Source of the DNA: Clostridium sp. 1001271B_151109_B4
GTDB taxonomy: Bacteria > Bacillota > Clostridia > Clostridiales > Clostridiaceae
Length of the DNA: 56,489 bases
Direction of reading: 5' to 3'
NCBI RefSeq assembly: GCF_015670405.1
Contig: NZ_JADPBQ010000021.1
Coordinates: 1 to 56,489 of the forward strand
Of the stretch, positions 8,591 through 17,490 are shown in pieces; the first letter of the stretch is position 1; every line of letters begins with the position of its first letter. The notes beneath the pieces were generated by a model. That model ran no database searches, was not told the DNA's origin, and saw nothing but the letters and a program-made list of their open reading frames with translations. The position numbers and the translations under genes are program-made.

Positions 8591-9601
8591 ATGGAAGATA
8601 AATATATTTTAGCTATAGAATCAAGTTGTGATGAAACTTCAGCAGCAGTTGTAGTAAACGGAAGAGAAGTATTGTCAAATGTAATTGCTTCACAAATAAG
8701 TACACATGAAATGTATGGAGGAGTAGTTCCAGAGGTTGCTTCAAGGATGCATATAGAAGCTGTTAGTGGAGTTGTTGAAGAAGCTTTATTAGAGGCTAAT
8801 GTTACTTTAGATAAAATTGATGCAATTGGTGTTACATATGGACCAGGATTAGTTGGAGCCTTATTAGTTGGGTTACAATTTGCAAAGGGGCTAGCATTTT
8901 CAAGCAAGAAACCTTTAATAGGAGTGAATCATATTGAAGGACATATTTGTGCAAATTACATACAGCATAAGAATTTAAAACCACCTTTTGTTTCTTTAGT
9001 AGTTTCAGGAGGGCATACTTTTATAGTCCATGTTAAGGATTATGGAAAGTATGAAGTAATAGGTCAAACAAGAGATGATGCAGCTGGTGAAGCATATGAT
9101 AAGGTTGCAAGAGCTTTAGGACTTGGATATCCAGGTGGGCCTAAAATTGATAAGTTAGCGAAAGAAGGAAATCCAAAAGCAATAGTATTTCCTAAGGCTA
9201 ATTTCCATGAAGAAACATTAGATTTTTCATTTAGTGGTGTTAAATCTGCAGTACTTAATTATTTAAATAAGTGCAAAATGCAAAATATTGAAGTAAATAA
9301 AGCTGATGTTGCAGCATCGTTCCAGCAAGCAGTAGTTGATGTATTAAAAGATAATGTTTTATTAACATGCAAAAAGAAAAATGTAAAAACTATTGCAATT
9401 GCAGGTGGAGTTGCTTCAAATTCAACATTAAGAGAAACACTTACTAATGCTGCATCAAAGAGAGGAATAGAGGTTTTATTCCCAGCACCAATTTTATGTA
9501 CAGATAATGCAGCAATGATCGGAAGTGCAGCTTATTTTAATTTTGTTAATGGAAAAATTAGTAATTTAAATTTAAATGCTAAACCAAATTTAAAATTGTA
9601 G
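8591..9601 (+). CDS. tsaD: tRNA N6-adenosine threonylcarbamoyltransferase TsaD
   Basis: This enzyme transfers the threonylcarbamoyl group to A37 of ANN-decoding tRNAs, the last step of t6A formation, acting with TsaB and TsaE. The 336-residue protein shows the ASKHA-fold signatures [12 protein letters not shown] at the N-terminus, the metal-binding NHIEGHI, VSGGHTF, and [11 protein letters not shown] near the C-terminus. Length matches the family. The start ATG follows AAGAAGAGGT. The enzyme making its substrate (TsaC) is encoded at 37403-38452. It appears monocistronic. Confidence 0.96.
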   Translation: MEDKYILAIESSCDETSAAVVVNGREVLSNVIASQISTHEMYGGVVPEVASRMHIEAVSGVVEEALLEANVTLDKIDAIGVTYGPGLVGALLVGLQFAKGLAFSSKKPLIGVNHIEGHICANYIQHKNLKPPFVSLVVSGGHTFIVHVKDYGKYEVIGQTRDDAAGEAYDKVARALGLGYPGGPKIDKLAKEGNPKAIVFPKANFHEETLDFSFSGVKSAVLNYLNKCKMQNIEVNKADVAASFQQAVVDVLKDNVLLTCKKKNVKTIAIAGGVASNSTLRETLTNAASKRGIEVLFPAPILCTDNAAMIGSAAYFNFVNGKISNLNLNAKPNLKL

Positions 9602-9705
9602 TTATGTAGATTTGAGTATACGATTTGTAGAGGGATACATATACTTAAAAAACTTAAATATATTTATAAAAAATATAAGTTAAGGATGTATGGGGAGAGA
9701 AGGCA

Positions 9706-10734
9706 ATGAATTTTTTACCTTATTCAAATGGGGTACGTAAAGTAAGTATGAAAAAACATAGAAGTCCTAAAGAAAAATTTAAAATTGTAGTCATTATAAT
9801 GGTTGCTATTTTAATTATTGGGATTGTTACTCAAAATGTGGTTGACTTTATTGATGGGGAAAGATTAAAAAAGAGGGTAAACTATACTACAGTAGATGAA
9901 TTAAGAATGGATTACAGAATTGAAGGGGAAGGTAGCTATACTATTATTTTTGATGGTGATATCGGGACTACTTTAGAAGAATGGACACCTATTGTAGAAG
10001 AATTAAAAGAAAATGATAGTGTTAGAACTTTTGTTTATAACAGGCAAGGGTATGGATATAGTGATATATCATCATCGGGAAGGACACCGGAAGAGCAAGC
10101 TAGGGATTTAAAAATATTATTAAGAAAAGCCGGACTTTCTGGACCATATATTATTGTAGGTGAAGGGTATGGTTCTTTGGTATTAACAAGCTTTGCAGAG
10201 CAATTTAAGGATTCAGTTGCGGCAGCCATAATGATTGATCCTATTAATGAACAAGTTATTCAAACAAAAGATTATAGAAAAAGTCAAACGTTAACTAAAA
10301 TACGAAGAAGTATTGAAAAGATAGGTTCAAAATGTGGACTTACAATGTTATTAGATAAATTAAATTTAGATGTTAATTTAGAGGATTATGAATCAGGTCT
10401 TTTAGATAAGAATAAAGAGGAATTTTTAGCACTAAGAACTAAATCAAAGTATACAACGGCAGTTTATAATGAACTTAAAAATATACTGACTGGTACAAGC
10501 AACAGTCAAGTTGATGGAGTGTTTTCTGATGTGCCATATTATTTATTGACTAGAGATGAGAATGATCCATTGAAGAGTTTAGGTAGTGAAGAATTAACTG
10601 ATATATATGTAAGTAGCTGTGAAAAAGATTATTTACCATTAAATGATAAAGATAATGTTTTGTTAGCTATAAGACAAACGGTTAAAAAACTACAAGAAAT
10701 TGAAGCAGCAAATAAAGCAAGTAATAAAAATTAA
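9706..10734 (+). CDS. Membrane-anchored alpha/beta-hydrolase-fold protein, catalytic residues missing
   Basis: The 342-residue protein has a basic N-terminus and one membrane helix (about 26-46), then an alpha/beta-hydrolase domain in the lipase/peroxidase branch: DGDIGTTLEEWTPI, VYNRQGYGYSD and the nucleophile elbow. That elbow reads G-E-G-Y-G (152-156), where active members have G-x-S-x-G, so residue 154 is Gly rather than Ser. The C-terminal His region reads CEKDYLPL and has no His. It is therefore probably a non-catalytic, membrane-tethered scaffold or binding protein. The start follows GGGGAGAGAAGG; a second in-frame ATG at 9748 is possible but has a weaker site. Confidence 0.75.
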   Translation: MNFLPYSNGVRKVSMKKHRSPKEKFKIVVIIMVAILIIGIVTQNVVDFIDGERLKKRVNYTTVDELRMDYRIEGEGSYTIIFDGDIGTTLEEWTPIVEELKENDSVRTFVYNRQGYGYSDISSSGRTPEEQARDLKILLRKAGLSGPYIIVGEGYGSLVLTSFAEQFKDSVAAAIMIDPINEQVIQTKDYRKSQTLTKIRRSIEKIGSKCGLTMLLDKLNLDVNLEDYESGLLDKNKEEFLALRTKSKYTTAVYNELKNILTGTSNSQVDGVFSDVPYYLLTRDENDPLKSLGSEELTDIYVSSCEKDYLPLNDKDNVLLAIRQTVKKLQEIEAANKASNKN

Positions 10735-10763
10735 AGCCGATAAATATCGGCTTTATTTTTTTG
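10733..10763 (+). terminator. Terminator after the hydrolase-fold gene
   Basis: A 9-bp stem AAAGCCGAT/ATCGGCTTT with loop AAAT is followed by ATTTTTTT. It begins inside the stop codon. Confidence 0.9.
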
Positions 10764-10799
10764 ATAAAAAAGAATTAATATTTACTATTTGTCATATAT

Positions 10800-10827
10800 T
10801 TGACACATACAGTGGTTATATTATAAG
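10800..10827 (+). promoter_or_regulatory. Promoter of the htrA-like gene
   Basis: TTGACA (10800-10805) and TATAAG (10822-10827) have 16-bp spacing. The -35 box is part of a short inverted repeat TGTCA-N6-TGACA (10790-10805), which could be an operator. Confidence 0.55.
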
Positions 10828-10879
10828 TATCAAATAAATGAAAAAATAATTTAAATATAAATTAAAGGAGTTAGTATAT

Positions 10880-12100
10880 ATGGATAATGAGAATATTTAT
10901 GACGCTGCGTATAGTGAGACACAGATAATCGAAGAGGGGGAAGTAAAAAGTAATTTTGAAGAACAACATAAGAAAAAAAATAGTAAGAAAAAAAGAGGAA
11001 ATGGAAACGGATTTGCTAAATATATCGCAATAGCTCTTATTTGTTCTTTATTTGGAGGAGTAATTGGTTCAGGAATTACTTATATTATAGCAGGTAAAGG
11101 TAGTAGCACTACTCAATCAAATAATAGTGTAGTAACAGATCCAGTATCTTTTGCAACAGATAATGCGGCTTTATCTGCAGCAGATATATATAAGAAAGTA
11201 GCACCTGCAGTTGTTATGGTATCAACAAAATCAGTTCAAAGTGTTAATGGTTGGTTCCAACAAGAAACTGAAGGTATGGGATCAGGATTTATAATTAATG
11301 AGGATGGATATATTTTAACAAACTATCATGTAATTGATGGAGCAAAGGAAGTTACAGTAACATTAAGTGATGATAGAGAAGTTACAGCTTCAGTGGTTAA
11401 TTATGATGCCGATCAAGACGTAGCTATGATAAAAATTAATGGTGATATAGAAGTTCCTGGAGTAGTAGAATTAGGAGATTCAGATGCATTACAACCAGGT
11501 GAAGAAGTATTAGCAATTGGAAATCCATTATCAAAGGAATTATCATCAACATTAACAAAAGGAATAATAAGTGCATTAAATAGAAGTGTTGAAACTCAAT
11601 CAGGTGTTAGCAGTAATTTAATTCAAACAGATACAGCTATTAATTCAGGTAATAGTGGTGGTCCATTAATAAACACTAAAGGTGAAGTTATTGGAATTAA
11701 TACATTAAAAGCTAGTGATGGAGCAGAAGGTATTGGATTTGCAATTCCAATTAATGATGTTAAAGATAAAATAGATTCATTATCTAAGCCAATACTAAAT
11801 TTAGGTGTTTCAATTAGAGTAGTTGATGAATCTTTAGCTAAACAATTAAACTTAGAAGAAGGTTTATATGTTGTAGAAGTTAATGAATATTCACCAGCTG
11901 AAAAAGCAGGATTAAAGGGTGGTGACTTAATAGTTAAAGCTGATGGTAGTAGAATAAAGACTTTTGAGGAGTTACAAGAAGTTAAAAACTCTAAGGAAGA
12001 AGGCGATACTATTAATATTGAATATATTAGAGATGGGAAAACTAAAAATGCTACTATAACATTGACATCAACATCATCTTCAGAATCAACAACAAATTAG
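10880..12100 (+). CDS. htrA: HtrA/DegP-like membrane-anchored serine protease
   Basis: This is a surface quality-control protease facing the outside of the cell. The 406-residue protein has a charged, Lys-rich cytosolic N-terminus (1-46), one membrane helix (about 47-70), a Ser/Thr linker, an S1C trypsin-like domain (about 95-290) and one PDZ domain (about 300-395). The catalytic triad is complete: His150 (NYHVIDG), Asp180 (DQDVAMIK) and Ser259 (NSGNSGGPL). Length and single PDZ match Gram-positive HtrA/HtrB/YyxA types. It stands alone between terminators. AAAGGAG precedes the ATG. Confidence 0.92.
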   Translation: MDNENIYDAAYSETQIIEEGEVKSNFEEQHKKKNSKKKRGNGNGFAKYIAIALICSLFGGVIGSGITYIIAGKGSSTTQSNNSVVTDPVSFATDNAALSAADIYKKVAPAVVMVSTKSVQSVNGWFQQETEGMGSGFIINEDGYILTNYHVIDGAKEVTVTLSDDREVTASVVNYDADQDVAMIKINGDIEVPGVVELGDSDALQPGEEVLAIGNPLSKELSSTLTKGIISALNRSVETQSGVSSNLIQTDTAINSGNSGGPLINTKGEVIGINTLKASDGAEGIGFAIPINDVKDKIDSLSKPILNLGVSIRVVDESLAKQLNLEEGLYVVEVNEYSPAEKAGLKGGDLIVKADGSRIKTFEELQEVKNSKEEGDTINIEYIRDGKTKNATITLTSTSSSESTTN

Positions 12101-12116
12101 TAATAAGTTATAAATA

Positions 12117-12167
12117 AAATAGACCATGTGGCTTAGTAAGGCTACATGGTCTATTTATTTTTATTTT
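12117..12167. terminator. Bidirectional terminator between htrA and the convergent glycosyltransferase gene
   Basis: A 12-bp stem (12121-12132 with 12141-12152, one G-T pair) is flanked by A-rich sequence on the left and T-rich sequence on the right, so it can end transcripts from both sides. Confidence 0.85.
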
Positions 12168-13279
12168 AAAATGTGTTCATAAGCTTTTAATGTAGAAATA
12201 GCAGTATTCTTCCAAGTGAAGTTTAAGCTATTTTTATAACCTCTCTCACCATATTCAATTAATAAATCAGAAGAATTTAATAATTGAAGCATTGAAGAAG
12301 CTAATTCATCCTTGTTGTTTGGATTAATTAAAATTGCAGTATCAGAAGTAACTTCTGGTATTGATGTCAAATTAGATGTTATAACAGGAGTACCACAGCT
12401 CATTGCCTCAAGTGGAGGAAGACCAAAACCTTCATAAAGTGAAGGATAAATAAACAGTTCACATGCATTGTAAAAATAAGGTAAATCATCATCTGTAACA
12501 AAGCCAGTGAATATTACTTTATCATCAATATATAGATCTTTACATAAGCTTTGCAATTTGACACCTTCATCACGGACAGAGCCACATAACACAAGTTTAT
12601 AATCTTTATTTAGTGATTTATATATGCTATTAAAGGATAATATAAGCTCTCTGACATTTTTTCTAGTACTAAAACCACCTATATATAATAAAAATGGTGA
12701 AGAAATATGATATTTATTTTTTATATAATCAATGCAAACTTGTTTATCTAAAGGCCTATAATTGGAATTTGCGGCTAAAGGGGTAACAAATATTTTATCT
12801 TCATTTACTGAAGGAAAGAACTTTAATATATCTTTCTTTGAGTATTCAGATACAGTTAAGATTGCTTTAGAATTATTAACTATTAGGGGCATATCCCTAA
12901 GAAATCTTTCTAAATATCCCCTACCAACAGTCTCTGGTAAGATATAAGGTATTAAATCATGTATAGTGACTATTACTGGTGAAGTATATGATGTATTTAA
13001 TCCAATTCCATTTTGAGGTATATGATGTAAATCTATATTATTTTCTTCGATATAACTTGGATAGTAATAATCTTCATAGAATGTTCCATGTTTTTTTGAA
13101 GTAAAAATTATTTTTGAATTATCTTTTTTAAACTCTCTATAATTTTCACCTGCCCAAAAAACAGAATAAGTATTTTTTTGATCTATATTAAGAAGCTCTC
13201 TGAGAAGATTTTCTGTGTAAGTACCTATACCAGAACCCTTATATAAATTAATCCCTCTAGCATCTATTGATAATTTCAA
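12161..13279 (-). CDS. Glycosyltransferase family 4, spore-coat cluster
   Basis: This is a 372-residue GT4-type (GT-B fold) sugar transferase. Visible are the N-terminal GSGIGTYTENLLREL loop, the mid-protein YIGGFSTRKN (nucleotide-sugar loop) and the C-terminal E-x7-E signature in [21 protein letters not shown]. The start is TTG at 13279 with GGAGGCG eight bases upstream; a nearby ATG is out of frame and stops at once. It is divergent from a CotS-family gene and is a close paralogue of the transferase at 16268-17386. A role in glycosylating the spore surface is inferred from the neighbours only. Confidence 0.85.
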   Translation of the reverse strand: MKLSIDARGINLYKGSGIGTYTENLLRELLNIDQKNTYSVFWAGENYREFKKDNSKIIFTSKKHGTFYEDYYYPSYIEENNIDLHHIPQNGIGLNTSYTSPVIVTIHDLIPYILPETVGRGYLERFLRDMPLIVNNSKAILTVSEYSKKDILKFFPSVNEDKIFVTPLAANSNYRPLDKQVCIDYIKNKYHISSPFLLYIGGFSTRKNVRELILSFNSIYKSLNKDYKLVLCGSVRDEGVKLQSLCKDLYIDDKVIFTGFVTDDDLPYFYNACELFIYPSLYEGFGLPPLEAMSCGTPVITSNLTSIPEVTSDTAILINPNNKDELASSMLQLLNSSDLLIEYGERGYKNSLNFTWKNTAISTLKAYEHILK

Positions 13280-13349
13280 AGCATAACGCCTCCTAAAAAA
13301 ACCTATAATATTATAAATATTAAATTAAAGTAATTTATGTGATAGTAAA

Positions 13350-13378
13350 CACAATGAAATAAAAAATTTCATATAATA
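13350..13378 (+). promoter_or_regulatory. Sigma-K-type promoter of the CotS operon
   Basis: CACA (13350-13353), 16 bases, then CATATAATA (13370-13378) matches the Bacillus sigma-K consensus mACm-N16-CATAnnnTA at every specified position. It lies 28 bases upstream of the first CotS gene and agrees with late mother-cell expression of coat proteins. Confidence 0.7.
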
Positions 13379-13405
13379 CAAGGAAGAAAGCTTTAGGAGT
13401 AAGCA

Positions 13406-14401
13406 ATGAATAAGGAAAAGTTAAAGGAATCTATAGAATCTAATTATGATATTAAGGTGCTAGCTATAGAGAAAGTGAAAAATAGTTATAGATTAGAAAC
13501 TGAAAATACTAATTATGCTATAAAAATAATAGAGTATGATTTTCCACATTTTTATTTTATTTTATCTGCAATAGAACATCTTCAAAAAAGGGAATTTCAT
13601 AAAATACCTAAAATATTAAATAATAAGGATGGAACAAAGTATATTCAATTGGAAAATAGTTATGCTTATTTAACAGAATGGATACCATCTAGAGTAAGTA
13701 ATTATGATAATCCTATTGAATTATCAAAGGTTGCTCAAAAGCTAGGAGAGCTTCATACCTGTAGTACAGGTTTTAATATAAATAATGATATGAAACCAAG
13801 AATAGGATGGTATTCATGGATAAATGTTTTTAATACAAGATGCAATGAGATATTGGATTTTAAAAATAGAATAAACCAAAAAGCATATAAATCAAAATTT
13901 GATTATATTTATTTAAGTAATATAGAGGCAGAATTAGAGAGAGGAAAAGAATCAATAGAAAATTTGAAAAGGCATAAATACATTGAAATAATGGATAAAG
14001 AAGTAATGAAGATGGGATTTTGTCATCATGATTATGCACATCATAATATATTAGTTGATGATAATGATGAATTGAATATTATTGATTTTGATTATTGTAT
14101 TTTAGATTCACATTTGCATGATTTATCATCATTATTAATTAGAGCTATGAAGGGTGCTAAGTGGGGTAAGGAGAAGGCAGATTTAATTATTAAAAATTAC
14201 TGTAAAAGTAATGGATTATATGAAGATGAATTTAAATTAATAGGTGATTTTATAAGGTTTCCACAAACATTTTGGCAAATAGGTATTCAGTATTATTGGG
14301 AGCAACAACCTTGGGGAGAAAGTTTTTTTGAAGAAAAAATAAATAAATATCTAGAAGATGTTGAGTATAGAGAAGAGTTTTTAGATTCATATTTCAAATA
14401 A
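13406..14401 (+). CDS. CotS family spore coat protein (kinase-like fold)
   Basis: This 331-residue member of the CotS/APH phosphotransferase-like family is first in a three-gene operon. The catalytic loop CHHDYAHHN (206-214) and the metal-binding IIDFD (225-229) are intact, so phosphotransfer activity is possible. The small N-lobe is present, with Lys in YAIKIIEYD. CotS-family proteins are mother-cell coat components in Bacillus. The next gene begins 15 bases after its stop. A sigma-K-like promoter precedes it, as expected for a coat gene. Confidence 0.85.
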   Translation: MNKEKLKESIESNYDIKVLAIEKVKNSYRLETENTNYAIKIIEYDFPHFYFILSAIEHLQKREFHKIPKILNNKDGTKYIQLENSYAYLTEWIPSRVSNYDNPIELSKVAQKLGELHTCSTGFNINNDMKPRIGWYSWINVFNTRCNEILDFKNRINQKAYKSKFDYIYLSNIEAELERGKESIENLKRHKYIEIMDKEVMKMGFCHHDYAHHNILVDDNDELNIIDFDYCILDSHLHDLSSLLIRAMKGAKWGKEKADLIIKNYCKSNGLYEDEFKLIGDFIRFPQTFWQIGIQYYWEQQPWGESFFEEKINKYLEDVEYREEFLDSYFK

Positions 14402-14416
14402 AGAGGTGGATGATAT

Positions 14417-15157
14417 TTGGATATAATAGAATTTTTAAATGGTAATGGTATTATTGTTGGAGAAGAAAACTTTCCTAGGGGTAGTAAGAAAAAATATATG
14501 TGGGATATCGAATATCAAATAAAGTTAATGGTAGAAATTCAAAAAATAATGATGGGAAAAAAATCATATATAATTCCTAGGATAGAAAGTTCAATTGGAC
14601 ATGAAGTAGAAACATTTATTGTACAAGCTAAAAAAACTTCTAAAATGTTAAAGTTAGTTGAAGAAAAGGTTTCTAAAAATGATTTTGATTATTTTATTAT
14701 TGAGGAAGGAAAGAAAATTTTAGATAGAGCTAATAGGTCTTTAGATACATTAGATGAGAATGAATACTTAAAAATAATAGTAAGGAGTATGAATAATTAT
14801 GAGGTATGCTTAGGAAGAGTAGATGAAGGAAATTTAAAAAAAGAAGGAATGGCAATTTGTATAAGAACAATAAGATATATTTCATATAATATGATTGAAC
14901 ATGATTGCTATAGCTATATAAAAAGGTTAAAAAGAAGGGGGTATAGTGGAGATATTGTTAATATAATAAATAAGTTTGCAGAAGAGGCAAGATTGGAAAG
15001 TGAAAGCAAAAATTATATTAAAGTACTAGCAAATTATCCTGTAGAGTCAATAAAAGTATTATCAAAACTAAGGTACGATAGGGAACGATTTACCGATGAT
15101 GAATGGGTAAAGGAGATTAATATGTCTCAAAGTATAGATGGTATTGAGCTTTTATGA
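14417..15157 (+). CDS. C-lobe-only CotS-like protein, degenerate (pseudokinase relative)
   Basis: This 246-residue protein is not an obvious family member at first sight, but it aligns by eye with the C-terminal two thirds of the neighbouring CotS proteins. KM...K...DFD, then a helix ending LDTLDENEYLKI (compare LNTLNSSEYIKL in the CotS at 17491-18492), and ANYPVESI...D near the C-terminus (compare LNYPRDFI in the next gene) all fall in the same order. The ATP-binding N-lobe is absent. The catalytic loop and DFD motif are replaced by sequence without their residues (CLGRVDEGN, AICIRTIRY). It starts at TTG 14417 with AGAGGTGG eight bases upstream. The next start is 13 bases after its stop. Confidence 0.6.
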   Translation: MDIIEFLNGNGIIVGEENFPRGSKKKYMWDIEYQIKLMVEIQKIMMGKKSYIIPRIESSIGHEVETFIVQAKKTSKMLKLVEEKVSKNDFDYFIIEEGKKILDRANRSLDTLDENEYLKIIVRSMNNYEVCLGRVDEGNLKKEGMAICIRTIRYISYNMIEHDCYSYIKRLKRRGYSGDIVNIINKFAEEARLESESKNYIKVLANYPVESIKVLSKLRYDRERFTDDEWVKEINMSQSIDGIELL

Positions 15158-15170
15158 ATGGAGGAACAAG

Positions 15171-16205
15171 ATGAATAAATTTAGATATATAGATAAAAAA
15201 ATATTATGTAGCTATGACTTAAGCGAAGAATTTTTTCAAGAGCTAGGGGTAAAGGTATATGATATTATTCCCTTAAGAAAAGTATTTGTAATTTTCACAG
15301 ATAAGGGTAAAAAAATATTAAAAAGAATTAACTCATCAGAAGAAAGAGTTGAATTTATAAATAAGGCTTTAAATATAATCAAAGAAAAAGATAATTATGT
15401 ACTTCAATATTGTACTAATTCAAAGGGAGAAATAATCACTAAGTGGCATGGAAAATCTTTTGTATTATTAGATATGATAGATGGAAGAGAAGCTACATTT
15501 ACAAACCCTATTGAAGTTGAATGGTGTACGAAATCTTTAGCTAATTTTCATAAAGCATCAAAAGGAATAATTAATAATTTAAATGAAAAAGAAGTTAATT
15601 TAAACAGTTCAAGAAATTTAATTTATGAATTTCTAAATGATTTATGTATTATAACAGAAATTGAAAGAGTAGTTAGCAAATTTAATTATAAAAATGAATT
15701 TGATTTAATATTTCTAGATAATGTAGCAAAGGCAAAAAATGATTTAAATAAGTGTATTAATTTATTAACTGAGGGACCATATAATGCGTTATATGTTGAA
15801 AAGGATAATTATGTATTATGTCACCTAGATTTGGCTCATCATAATTTTATAATAGAGGATAACGAAATAAACATGATTGATTTTGATTATTGTAAATTAG
15901 GCATAAAGGTGCTGGATATATATAATTATATTGTTAAAGTTATAAAAAATTATGCCTATAATAAAGAGATAGTGGTTAAAATAATAAATGATTATAATGA
16001 AATTTTTGAAATATCAATTAAAGAGAAGAAAATAATTTTTGCATTATTAAATTATCCAAGGGACTTTATAAATATTTCAATGGATTATTATTTAAAACAA
16101 AAGTCCTGGGATGAAGAGGTGTTTATTAGTAGATTTAGGGATAAGATTGAAAATGATACTTTTAGAACCGAATTATTAAGGAACTTAAATAAAAATTTAG
16201 AATAA
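15171..16205 (+). CDS. CotS family spore coat protein
   Basis: This is the third gene of the coat operon, 344 residues from the ATG at 15171, which has GGAGG upstream. A longer in-frame start at 15138 would overlap the previous gene and lacks a ribosome binding site. The kinase-like motifs are present as CHLDLAHHN (217-225) and MIDFDYC. The second residue of the HHD triplet is Leu, as tolerated in this family. It ends with a strong terminator shared with the convergent glycosyltransferase gene. Confidence 0.83.
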   Translation: MNKFRYIDKKILCSYDLSEEFFQELGVKVYDIIPLRKVFVIFTDKGKKILKRINSSEERVEFINKALNIIKEKDNYVLQYCTNSKGEIITKWHGKSFVLLDMIDGREATFTNPIEVEWCTKSLANFHKASKGIINNLNEKEVNLNSSRNLIYEFLNDLCIITEIERVVSKFNYKNEFDLIFLDNVAKAKNDLNKCINLLTEGPYNALYVEKDNYVLCHLDLAHHNFIIEDNEINMIDFDYCKLGIKVLDIYNYIVKVIKNYAYNKEIVVKIINDYNEIFEISIKEKKIIFALLNYPRDFINISMDYYLKQKSWDEEVFISRFRDKIENDTFRTELLRNLNKNLE

Positions 16206-16207
16206 AA

Positions 16208-16241
16208 TTAAAGGGACTATGCTAACGCATAGTCCTTTTTG
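16208..16241. terminator. Bidirectional terminator between convergent CotS and glycosyltransferase genes
   Basis: The stem GGACTATGC/GCATAGTCC with loop TAAC is extended by A-T pairs and followed by TTTTT. The minus-strand side also ends in a T-rich run. Confidence 0.88.
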
Positions 16242-16267
16242 TGTATATTACTTTATAAAAATAAGTG

Positions 16268-17386
16268 TTAGAACTTTATTATGCTTTCATAAGCCTTTAT
16301 AGTATTTAAAGCTGTATTTTTCCAAGAATAATTATTGCTAGTAGACAAACCTCTTTCAATCATAGTCAATTTTAAAAAGCTATCAGTCAATACACGCTCC
16401 ATCGAATAGCAGAGTTCATCAATATCATTAGGATCTATTAGTATAGCTGAATTTCTACATACTTCTGGGAGTGAAGTGACATTAGAAGCTATTACCGGTA
16501 CCCCACAAGCCATTGCTTCAAGTGGAGGTAGTCCAAATCCCTCATAAAATGAAGGATATACTAAAAATTCACATGCATTATAAAAAATAGGTAAATCATT
16601 TAATGGAATAAAGTCAGTAAATATTACTGAATTAGAGATACCTAATTCTATTGCTTTATTTTTATAGATTTCATATGATATTCCCTTTTTACCTGTTATT
16701 ACAATTTTTAAATTTTCTTTTAAATTATCTTTTAAAAGAGAAAAAGCCTCTAAAATACCAATTATATTTTTTCTAGGGCTATATCCCCCAACATACAAAA
16801 TAAAGTTATCAGTTATCTTGTAATTATCCTTAATAAATTTTTTACAATAAGCCCTGTCAATTGGTCTATAAATATCTTCAGCGGCAAGATGTGTTACAAA
16901 AATTTTTTCCATTGGGAAATTAAATTCTTTGGCTATATCTAGCTTTGAAAATTCTGAAACTGTAATTATGCCATCACAATTATCTAATATTTTTGGCATT
17001 TCTTCATTGAATATTCTTAAATAACGGTCACTAACAGTCTGAGGCATTCTAAGTGGAATTATATCATGTAAGGTAATGGTCTTAGGACAATTAACATTGC
17101 CAGAAAGGCCTACACCATTTTGAGGAACGTGATATAGCTCCATATTGAAATTTTCAAGTAAATTAGGAACTTTTACATCATCCCAAAAGTTATTGTTAGA
17201 GGAGTCTTTTGTATATTCTATGGAGAAATTATCTTTAAGATTTAAATCAGAATCTTCTGGGATGAAGGTAAGATAATGATTTAAATTGTCATATTTGCTT
17301 AAATTGGTAATAAGCTGATAAGTGTAGGTTCCTATACCTGTTCCCCTATACCATTTTGCGGCTCTTCCATCGATACCAATCTTCAT
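16268..17386 (-). CDS. Glycosyltransferase family 4, second paralogue
   Basis: This 372-residue GT4 enzyme has the same length and motifs as the one at 12161-13279: [11 protein letters not shown] near the N-terminus, [10 protein letters not shown] in the middle and [21 protein letters not shown] near the C-terminus. It is divergent from another CotS gene, repeating the arrangement of the first module. GAAAGGA precedes the ATG. The pair looks like a duplicated transferase/CotS unit that has since diverged. Acceptor and donor sugars cannot be read from sequence. Confidence 0.85.
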   Translation of the reverse strand: MKIGIDGRAAKWYRGTGIGTYTYQLITNLSKYDNLNHYLTFIPEDSDLNLKDNFSIEYTKDSSNNNFWDDVKVPNLLENFNMELYHVPQNGVGLSGNVNCPKTITLHDIIPLRMPQTVSDRYLRIFNEEMPKILDNCDGIITVSEFSKLDIAKEFNFPMEKIFVTHLAAEDIYRPIDRAYCKKFIKDNYKITDNFILYVGGYSPRKNIIGILEAFSLLKDNLKENLKIVITGKKGISYEIYKNKAIELGISNSVIFTDFIPLNDLPIFYNACEFLVYPSFYEGFGLPPLEAMACGVPVIASNVTSLPEVCRNSAILIDPNDIDELCYSMERVLTDSFLKLTMIERGLSTSNNYSWKNTALNTIKAYESIIKF

Positions 17387-17490
17387 GATTTAATCCTTTC
17401 AAAATAGTTATAATTTATTATATTATAATAATTTAAAAATGTTAATAAAAGTAGAGATATGTACATATAAATATAAAGGGGGTGAGGAAT

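Noticed and set aside
17465..17490. A sigma-K promoter (CATATAAAT) before the CotS gene at 17491
   Set aside because: The T required after CATAnnn is A, and no AC is found 16 bases upstream.
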